Part shown: positions 6,877 through 11,889 of the stretch, one piece after another
How positions within the stretch are numbered: the first letter of the stretch is position 1
Layout of the letters: every line of letters begins with the position of its first letter
Source of the DNA: Propionibacteriaceae bacterium
GTDB lineage: Bacteria; Actinomycetota; Actinomycetes; Propionibacteriales; Propionibacteriaceae
Assembly (NCBI GenBank): GCA_027346035.1
Contig: DAIESZ010000262.1
Span: 1-11,889 of the forward strand
Reading direction: 5' to 3'
DNA: 11,889 nucleotides
Translations under genes and position numbers: made by a program
Notes under the pieces: generated by a model
What the model was told of the DNA's origin: nothing
Seen by the model: the letters and a program-made list of their open reading frames with translations, nothing else
Databases searched by the model: none

Positions 6877-7919
6877 GGGGTCTGAAGGTCGCGGTGATGT
6901 CATTCGCGCACACGCACGCGCTGGGGTACATGACGTCGCTGGCCGCAATGCCCGGCGTGGAGGTGCGCGGGTCCGACCCGGACGGCACGTCAACGGGAGA
7001 GTCGGTCGGCGAACTTCGCGGGCGCGCACTGGCCGACGCGCTCGGAGTCGGCTACGCCGACACCTTCGAGGAGCTCTTGGCGTGGGGTCCGGACGCGGTC
7101 GTCATCACCAGCGAGAACGCCCGCCATCGCAAGCTTGTCGAGCTCGCCGCGGCCGCCGGAGCCCACATCCTGTGCGAGAAGCCGCTCGCCACCACGTGGG
7201 AGGACGGGCTGGCCATGCGCGAGGCCGCCGCCACGGCCGGCGTCATGCTCATGGTCGCCTTTCCGGTCAGGTTCGCCTCGGCGTTCACGCGGCTCCGATC
7301 CGCGTACCGGGCCGGGGCGCTCGGGCACCTGATCACCGTGCGTGGCGCGAACAACGGGATGCTGCCGCGGTCCCGGGATTGGTTCGCCGATCCGGTGCTC
7401 TCGGGTGGCGGCGCGCTGATCGATCACGTCGTGCACATCGCCGACATGGTCGACGACCTGATCGACTCGGAGCCGGTCTCCGTGACAGCCATCACGAACC
7501 GCACCCTCCACGCACAGCGCGCCGGCGCGGAAACGGCCGGTCTGGTGAACATCACCTACGAGAACGGCGTCATCGCCGCGATCGACTGCTCGTGGAGCAA
7601 GCCGGACACGTCGCCGGTCTGGGGCGGCCTGACATTGCACGTCGCCGGGACTGGCGGCACGGTCGAAGTCGACTTCTTCGGGCCCGCCGCGCATGGAATC
7701 TCCTCCGAGACGGGCCTGCCGATCGAGTCCCGCTACGGTCCGAACTTCGACGACGCGATGCTCGACACCTTCATCGACGCGGTTCGATCGGGCAGGCACG
7801 CCCAGCCGGATGTGCACGTGGGACTCCGCACGCTGTCGATCGTGCTCGCTGCCCAGGAGTCGGTCCGGACCGGGCGCACCGTTCCGGTGGTTCGAGAGCC
7901 GGCAGCCACGTCTTCCTGA
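6873..7919 (+). CDS. Gfo/Idh/MocA-family oxidoreductase with non-canonical dinucleotide loop (second of pair)
   Basis: Second Gfo/Idh/MocA protein of the operon, 348 residues. The first strand leads into VAVMSFAHTHALGYM (6-20) where the family normally has GxGxxG, so the phosphate-binding loop lacks its glycines. A similar SFAHxHA-type N-terminus exists, from memory, in a subgroup of this superfamily. Other hallmarks are intact: the EKP motif at 102-104 (CEKPLATTWEDG) and the active-site block GGGALIDHVVHIADMV with D184, H185, H188 and D191. GGAGGT at 6861-6866 lies 6 bases before the ATG, and ATGA overlaps the previous stop. It is the last gene of the tightly coupled operon. It may oxidise, reduce or epimerise a sugar together with its neighbour, or use a tightly held cofactor. 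Substrate and cofactor preference are unknown. Confidence 0.9.
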   Translation: MRGLKVAVMSFAHTHALGYMTSLAAMPGVEVRGSDPDGTSTGESVGELRGRALADALGVGYADTFEELLAWGPDAVVITSENARHRKLVELAAAAGAHILCEKPLATTWEDGLAMREAAATAGVMLMVAFPVRFASAFTRLRSAYRAGALGHLITVRGANNGMLPRSRDWFADPVLSGGGALIDHVVHIADMVDDLIDSEPVSVTAITNRTLHAQRAGAETAGLVNITYENGVIAAIDCSWSKPDTSPVWGGLTLHVAGTGGTVEVDFFGPAAHGISSETGLPIESRYGPNFDDAMLDTFIDAVRSGRHAQPDVHVGLRTLSIVLAAQESVRTGRTVPVVREPAATSS

Positions 7920-8049
7920 CCGGGAACCTCGGCGGCGGGATCCACGGATCACCCGGTGGCACCCAGCCGGCTTCCCACCGACAGGCGGGGGATCGCGCGA
8001 GGCGGCCAATCCCCGGGGCTGCCCCGGTGCAGGTCATAGAGTTCCGCAC
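7920..8049 (+). other. Intergenic segment with two weak hairpins after the oxidoreductase operon
   Basis: These 130 bases separate the four-gene operon from the SIS/kinase pair. CGGTGG (7954-7959) can pair with CCACCG (7975-7980), and CCGGGG (8013-8018) with CCCCGG (8022-8027) across a 3-base loop. Neither is followed by a T-run, so intrinsic termination is uncertain. GATCC-AC-GGATC (7939-7950) is a short near-palindrome. TAGAGT (8037-8042) is -10-like and lies 7 bases before the next ATG, without a clear -35. Confidence 0.35.
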
Positions 8050-8817
8050 ATGACTACAGCCGAACAATTCCAGCACGAAGTCACATCGAGGTTGCCGCTG
8101 CTGGTGGCTTCCGCCGCCGACGGGCCGATCGCCCGGGCATGTGATCTGATGGCCGAGTCGATCGCCACGGGTGGCGTGGTGCACGCCTTCGGCAGCGGCC
8201 ACTCCGAGGCCTTCGCGATGGAGGTCGCGGGCCGGGCCGGAGGCCTGATCCCCACATCGAAGGCCGCGCTGCGCGACGTCGTCCTCTGGGGTACGCGCGA
8301 ACGCGGCTCACTCAACGGTTCCGATCTGGAGCGTGACCCGAGCGTCGCCGTGGAGCTGTATTCGCTCCAGTCGGATCACCCGGCGGACGTGTGGATCATC
8401 GCGTCCAACTCGGGCGTCAACGGGTCGATCATCGGCGTCGCCCAGGCGGTCAAGGACGCCGGCCACCCCCTCATCGCGGTCACCAGCCTGCAACACACGA
8501 TGGCCGTCAGGCCGAAGCACCCGTCGGGCAAACGGCTCAGTGACCTGGCCGACGTCGTCATCGACAACCTGGCACCGTTCGGCGACACCACGGTGCCGCT
8601 CGAGCCCGGTGAGCTCACCGAGGGGATGGTGGGTGGCGCCATCTCGTCGATCACCGGCGCGTTCATCGCCCAACTGCTCACGCTGGGTACCGCCGAGAGG
8701 CTCGCAGCCCGGGGGATCCGGCCGCCGATGTACATCTCGGCGAACATCCCGGGCGGCGATGAGCACAACCGGGCGCTCACCGACACGTACGCGGGCCGAC
8801 TGAGGATCGAAGCCTGA
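8050..8817 (+). CDS. SIS-domain phosphosugar-binding protein, UPF0309-like
   Basis: Cytoplasmic SIS (sugar isomerase) domain protein of 255 residues. Characteristic stretches are GGVVHAFGSGHSEAFAMEVAGRAGG (41-65 region), WIIASNSGVNGSIIGVA (115-131), LIAVTSLQHT (141-150), the HPSGKRLSDLADVVIDN block (157-173), VGGAISSITGAF, and the C-terminal PPMYISANIPGGDEHN (225-240). I recognise this from memory as the UPF0309 group, which is common in actinobacteria and Firmicutes. SIS domains bind phosphorylated sugars and act as isomerases, etherases or deaminases; no reaction is established for this protein. It is shorter than MurQ etherases and has different signatures. ATG 8050 is preferred because homology begins there; no good ribosome site precedes it, though TAGAGT at 8037-8042 would allow a leaderless transcript. 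It is followed by a BadF-type kinase, suggesting a kinase plus phosphosugar-processing pair. Confidence 0.88.
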   Translation: MTTAEQFQHEVTSRLPLLVASAADGPIARACDLMAESIATGGVVHAFGSGHSEAFAMEVAGRAGGLIPTSKAALRDVVLWGTRERGSLNGSDLERDPSVAVELYSLQSDHPADVWIIASNSGVNGSIIGVAQAVKDAGHPLIAVTSLQHTMAVRPKHPSGKRLSDLADVVIDNLAPFGDTTVPLEPGELTEGMVGGAISSITGAFIAQLLTLGTAERLAARGIRPPMYISANIPGGDEHNRALTDTYAGRLRIEA

Positions 8818-8841
8818 AACTGGCCCGCCACCCGTTAGTGT
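8814..8841 (+). promoter_or_regulatory. Weak candidate promoter for the BadF-type kinase gene
   Basis: CTGAAA (8814-8819) and TAGTGT (8836-8841) are separated by 16 bases and lie at the end of the SIS gene. A start near 8848 would give a leader of about 40 bases with an AGGAGG ribosome site (8880-8885). The match is only partial, and co-transcription with the SIS gene remains likely. Confidence 0.25.
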
Positions 8842-8888
8842 GCTGGCCATCCACCCGTGCGGTGACGGGGGCAACCGACAGGAGGGTC

Positions 8889-9890
8889 ATGGTTCCGGCA
8901 GTCATTGCGGTTGACGCGGGTGGTACCTCGACCCGGGCGGCGGTCATCGGCCTCACCGGTGACGTCCTTGGTGTCGGGCGCGCCGGCGCCGGGAACCCGA
9001 TCTCGTCGGGTGTCGAACTGGCGACGGCGAACGTCGTCGAGGCCTGCCATCAGGCGCTCGCCCAGTCCGGCAGCGGCGAGCGGATCGTGTCCTCCCTGGT
9101 CACCATGGCAGGCGGGGCCGCCGGGTCGACGCCCACCGACGGGCTGATCGAACGACTCGTCGAGGGTGGCGTCCCGGGTCCGCTCGCCATCGACAGCGAC
9201 GTGCTGAGCGCCTACTTCTCGGGCACTCCGGCGTCCGAGGGCGCCGTGCAGATCGTCGGTACCGGGGCCGTGGCCTGCCGGATCAGCGACGGACTTCTGG
9301 TGCGGGTGGCCGACGGTCTCGGCTGGCTGCTGGGGGATGCCGGATCGGGGTTCTGGATCGGCCGCCGAGCCGCTATCACCGCCGCCGCCGATCTCGACGG
9401 GCGCGGGGAGCCGACCGCGCTGACCGACGAGGTGCTGGCCGAGTACGGACTCGCCCGCGGCCGCCGCAAGCGGGCCGGGCGTCCGGAGGTTCTGTCCCCG
9501 CTCGTGCACGAGATCTATGGGCGGCGTCCGATCGAGCTGGCCCGGTTGGCCCCGATCGTGCTCCGACACCCCGACGATCCCGTGGCCGGACTGATCCTCG
9601 ACGGCGCCGCGAACGCCCTGACGAACACGATCACCTCGCTGCTCGGCGACGACGACGTTCCGCTGGTGCTGGCGGGCGGCCTGATCGGCCCCGCCAGCGC
9701 CCTGCACGACCGGATGTCCCAGCGCCTGGCCGGACGCCATTGCCTCACCGCCACCGACGGTCTCGCCGGGGCGGCACTGATGGCACTGCGCCGGGCGGGG
9801 GCCGAGGCGAACCAGGCGGTGCACGCGCGCCTGGTGGCGGCCCTGGCAGCTCACACCCTTCCCGTCGGCCCGCTCGGGGCCCCCCGGTAG
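8889..9890 (+). CDS. BadF/BadG/BcrA/BcrD-family kinase, N-acetylglucosamine kinase-like
   Basis: Probable ATP-dependent amino-sugar kinase of 333 residues in the actin-like ATPase superfamily. Seen motifs are the phosphate-1 loop VDAGGTSTRAAV (8-19), an Asp-containing IDSDVLSAY (101-109), the phosphate-2 loop QIVGTGAVA (121-129), and the diagnostic GWLLGDAGSGFWIGRRA (145-161). A C-terminal adenosine motif (PLVLAGGLIG) follows. This BadF group includes the eukaryotic N-acetylglucosamine kinase and the clostridial MurNAc/GlcNAc kinase MurK, so GlcNAc or MurNAc is a reasonable substrate guess. ATG 8889 is chosen because AGGAGG (8880-8885) precedes it and the family's first strand begins directly; the 3-base spacing is short. 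The upstream in-frame ATG at 8838 adds a non-conserved leader. It follows the SIS gene by 71 bases and converges on the UvrA-like gene 22 bases beyond its stop. Confidence 0.88.
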   Translation: MVPAVIAVDAGGTSTRAAVIGLTGDVLGVGRAGAGNPISSGVELATANVVEACHQALAQSGSGERIVSSLVTMAGGAAGSTPTDGLIERLVEGGVPGPLAIDSDVLSAYFSGTPASEGAVQIVGTGAVACRISDGLLVRVADGLGWLLGDAGSGFWIGRRAAITAAADLDGRGEPTALTDEVLAEYGLARGRRKRAGRPEVLSPLVHEIYGRRPIELARLAPIVLRHPDDPVAGLILDGAANALTNTITSLLGDDDVPLVLAGGLIGPASALHDRMSQRLAGRHCLTATDGLAGAALMALRRAGAEANQAVHARLVAALAAHTLPVGPLGAPR

Positions 9891-9896
9891 CTACCG
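9885..9896. repeat. 12-bp perfect palindrome spanning the kinase stop codon
   Basis: CGGTAGCTACCG is a perfect 12-bp palindrome that contains the TAG stop of the BadF-type kinase and lies in the gap between two convergent genes. It has no loop and no T-run, so it is a poor terminator on its own. No other function is evident. Confidence 0.4.
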
Positions 9897-9912
9897 CATC
9901 AGGGTCGCCCGG

Positions 9913-11889
9913 TCAGACGCTGTCGGGCACGCCGCAGTAGCGGGCGAGGTGGCGTCCGGTGAGGGTCGACGCGTCGGCCACGAGGTCCGCCGGTGTTCCC
10001 TCGAAGACGACGAGCCCGCCGTCGTGTCCCGCGCCCGGACCGAGGTCGATGATCCAGTCCGCGTGGGCCATCACGGCCTGGTGGTGCTCGATGACGATCA
10101 CCGAGCGTCCGCTGTCGACCAGACGGTCGAGCAGGCCGAGCAGCTGCTCGACGTCGGCCAGGTGCAGGCCGGTGGTTGGCTCGTCGAGCACGTAGAGGCC
10201 ACCCTTCTCGCCGAGGTGGGTGGCGAGCTTGAGTAGCTGGCGTTCACCGCCCGACAGCGTGGTGAGCGGCTGACCCAGGGTGAGGTAGCCGAGTCCGACA
10301 TCGACCAGCCGCTCGAGCACCGTGCGTGCCGCCGGAATCGGGGCCTCACCGGTTCCGAAGAACGCCAGTGCCTCGGCTGCGGTCATCGACAACACCTCGT
10401 GGATGTTGCGGCCGCCCAGGCGGTGGTCGAGGACGGCCGGCTGGAAGCCCAAGCCGTCGCACTCCTCGCACACGGTGGTCACGGTGTCCATGAACCCGAG
10501 CTCGGTGTAGATGACGCCGGCACCCTTGCACGCGGGGCAGGCCCCCTCGGAATTGGCGCTGAACAGGGAGGGCTTGACGCCGTTCGCCTTCGCGAACGCC
10601 TTACGGATCGGGTCCAGCAGGCTCGTGTAGGTGGCGGGGTTGCTGCGTCGGGACCCCTTGATCGGGGTCTGGTCGATCGTGACCACCCCATCGCGGGGTG
10701 ACACGGATCCGTCGACGAGGGAACTCTTGCCGGATCCGGCGACGCCGGTGATCACGGTCAGGACGCCGAGTGGGATGTCGACGTCGACGCCTCGCAGGTT
10801 GTGGTCGCGGGCCCCGCGCACCTCGAGCAGCCCGGTGGGGGCGCGGACGGTGTCCTTGACCCGGACCCGATCGTCGAGGTGGCGTCCGGTGAGGGTGCCG
10901 CTGCGGCGCAGGGCGGCGACGCTGCCCTCGAAGACGATCGCACCGCCCGCGGCGCCCGCGCCGGGGCCGAGGTCGACGGCGTGGTCGGCGATCGCGATCG
11001 TCTCGGGCTTGTGCTCGACGACCAGCACCGTGTTGCCCTTGTCACGCAGTTGCAGCAGCAGCTCGTTCATCCGCTGGATGTCGTGGGGGTGCAACCCGAT
11101 CGTCGGCTCGTCGAACACGTAGGTGACGTCGGTGAGCGACGAACCGAGGTGCCGGATCATCCGCACCCGTTGTGCCTCGCCGCCCGACAGGGTGCCCGAC
11201 GACCGGTCGAGCGACAGGTACCCGAGGCCGATCCGGACGAAAGCGTCGAGATGGTCCATCAGGGAGGCCAGCAGCGGTGCGACGCTCGGCGCGTCGAGGG
11301 TCCGAACCCAGCCGGCGAGGTCGCTGATCTGCATCGCGCAGGCGTCGGCGATGCTGACGCCTGCGATCGTGGAGGCGCGGGCCGCGGCGCTGAGCCGGGT
11401 GCCGCCGCACTCGGGGCAGGTGGTGAAGGTGACCGCCCGCTCGACGAACGCCCGGATGTGGGGCTGCATCGCCTCGACGTCCTTGGAGAGCATCGACCTC
11501 TGGATCCGGGGGATCAGCCCCTCATAGGTCATGTTGATGTTCTCGATCTTCATCCGGGTGGGCTCCCGGTAGAGGAGGTCGTGGCGCTCGCGCTTGCTGA
11601 ACTGCCCGATCGGCTTGTCCGCGGGGAAGAAGCCGGACGCCGCGTACAGGCGGTGGTTCCACCCGCCGGGGGTGTAGCCGGGCACCTTCAACGCCCCGTC
11701 GGCGAGGGACAGGTTCTCGTCGAGCAGCTCGTCGAGCGCGATGTCGTGGACGCTTCCGATGCCTTCGCAGCGGGGACACATGCCGCCGGTGACGGTGTAG
11801 CTCTTCTTCGTGGCCATGGTCCGGTCCTCGCCACGCTCCACGGTGATCGCGCCGCCGCCGTGCACGGTCGGGACGTTGAACGCGTAGGC
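9913..11889 (-). CDS. UvrA-like tandem ABC ATPase (partial, N-terminus beyond right edge)
   Basis: UvrA-type ATPase, about 658 residues visible. It resembles the short UvrA-like proteins of roughly 750-800 residues found in actinobacteria and other bacteria, some of which are linked to resistance to DNA-binding drugs. The frame stays open to the right edge (AYAFNVPT precedes the internal GTG at 11865), so internal GTG or ATG codons are not the real start, and the first Walker A lies outside. Visible in order: zinc-type cysteine pairs CPRC and CPEC; first ABC signature LSGGEAQRVRM and Walker B VFDEPTIGLHP; second Walker A GVAGSGKSSL (about 10719-10750); second cysteine pairs CPAC and CEEC; second signature LSGGERQ; Walker B VLDEPTTGLH; and a terminal DLGPGAGHDGG. 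The second signature continues with LLKLA, where Arg is usual. It is convergent with, and probably unrelated to, the sugar genes. Canonical nucleotide-excision UvrA is longer, so a repair role is not assumed. Confidence 0.9.
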   Translation of the reverse strand, partial: AYAFNVPTVHGGGAITVERGEDRTMATKKSYTVTGGMCPRCEGIGSVHDIALDELLDENLSLADGALKVPGYTPGGWNHRLYAASGFFPADKPIGQFSKRERHDLLYREPTRMKIENINMTYEGLIPRIQRSMLSKDVEAMQPHIRAFVERAVTFTTCPECGGTRLSAAARASTIAGVSIADACAMQISDLAGWVRTLDAPSVAPLLASLMDHLDAFVRIGLGYLSLDRSSGTLSGGEAQRVRMIRHLGSSLTDVTYVFDEPTIGLHPHDIQRMNELLLQLRDKGNTVLVVEHKPETIAIADHAVDLGPGAGAAGGAIVFEGSVAALRRSGTLTGRHLDDRVRVKDTVRAPTGLLEVRGARDHNLRGVDVDIPLGVLTVITGVAGSGKSSLVDGSVSPRDGVVTIDQTPIKGSRRSNPATYTSLLDPIRKAFAKANGVKPSLFSANSEGACPACKGAGVIYTELGFMDTVTTVCEECDGLGFQPAVLDHRLGGRNIHEVLSMTAAEALAFFGTGEAPIPAARTVLERLVDVGLGYLTLGQPLTTLSGGERQLLKLATHLGEKGGLYVLDEPTTGLHLADVEQLLGLLDRLVDSGRSVIVIEHHQAVMAHADWIIDLGPGAGHDGGLVVFEGTPADLVADASTLTGRHLARYCGVPDSV

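Noticed and set aside
6990-8009. Long open frame on the minus strand opposite the second oxidoreductase
   Set aside because: The opposite strand encodes a protein with intact family motifs. The antisense translation is Arg/Gly/Asp-rich without motifs.
8050-8817. Annotation of the SIS protein as MurQ (MurNAc-6-phosphate etherase)
   Set aside because: It is shorter than MurQ and carries a different set of conserved stretches (GSGHSEAFAMEVAGRAGG, SANIPGGDEHN) that fit UPF0309 better.
8835-9854. Long open frame on the minus strand opposite the BadF-type kinase
   Set aside because: Antisense to a recognisable kinase; composition is typical of a GC-rich shadow frame and no domain is seen.
11814-11865. 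Internal GTG 11865 or ATG near 11816 as start of the UvrA-like gene
   Set aside because: The frame is open to the window edge and the residues before the GTG (AYAFNVPT) look like coding sequence of the same family; a start here would also remove the first Walker A.
1-11889. CRISPR array, tRNA or rRNA gene, insertion sequence, integrase or attachment site
   Set aside because: No regularly spaced repeats, tRNA-like folds, transposase or integrase motifs, or flanking duplications were seen on either strand.

Overview
The window looks like chromosomal DNA from a high-GC actinobacterium. Coding GC is high throughout, third codon positions are mostly G or C, the binding protein carries a lipobox lipoprotein signal, and the SIS-domain and UvrA-like proteins resemble families common in actinobacteria. 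No RNA gene, insertion sequence, phage gene or CRISPR array is visible.

Region 1 (1-3451, minus strand) is an Opp/Dpp-type ABC importer operon. A lipoprotein substrate-binding protein (1757-3451) comes first, then a DppB-like permease (650-1633), then a DppC-like permease (1-647) cut by the left edge. A perfect 11-bp-stem hairpin separates the binding-protein gene from the permeases. The ATPase genes are not in the window.

Region 2 (3452-3683) is the divergent control region. It has a plausible promoter for the importer, a -10 element that would give a leaderless transcript of the regulator gene, and a 21-bp imperfect dyad between them that is the best candidate operator.

Region 3 (3684-7919, plus strand) is a tightly coupled four-gene operon: a ROK repressor, a ROK sugar kinase, and two Gfo/Idh/MocA oxidoreductases, with overlaps of 1, 4 and 4 bases. 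With the divergent importer it forms one probable regulon. A likely scheme is that the importer brings in a sugar, oligosaccharide or glycoside, the two oxidoreductases act on it by oxidation and/or reduction, the kinase phosphorylates the product, and the repressor senses a sugar ligand. The actual substrate cannot be read from the sequence, and no glycoside hydrolase is present.

Region 4 (8050-9890, plus strand) is a second pair, separated from region 3 by 130 bases: a UPF0309-type SIS-domain phosphosugar-binding protein and a BadF/BadG/BcrA/BcrD-family kinase resembling N-acetylglucosamine kinases. It points to amino-sugar or muramyl-sugar phosphate handling.

Region 5 (9913-11889, minus strand) is a convergent UvrA-like tandem ABC ATPase that runs off the right edge. 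It is probably unrelated to the sugar genes.
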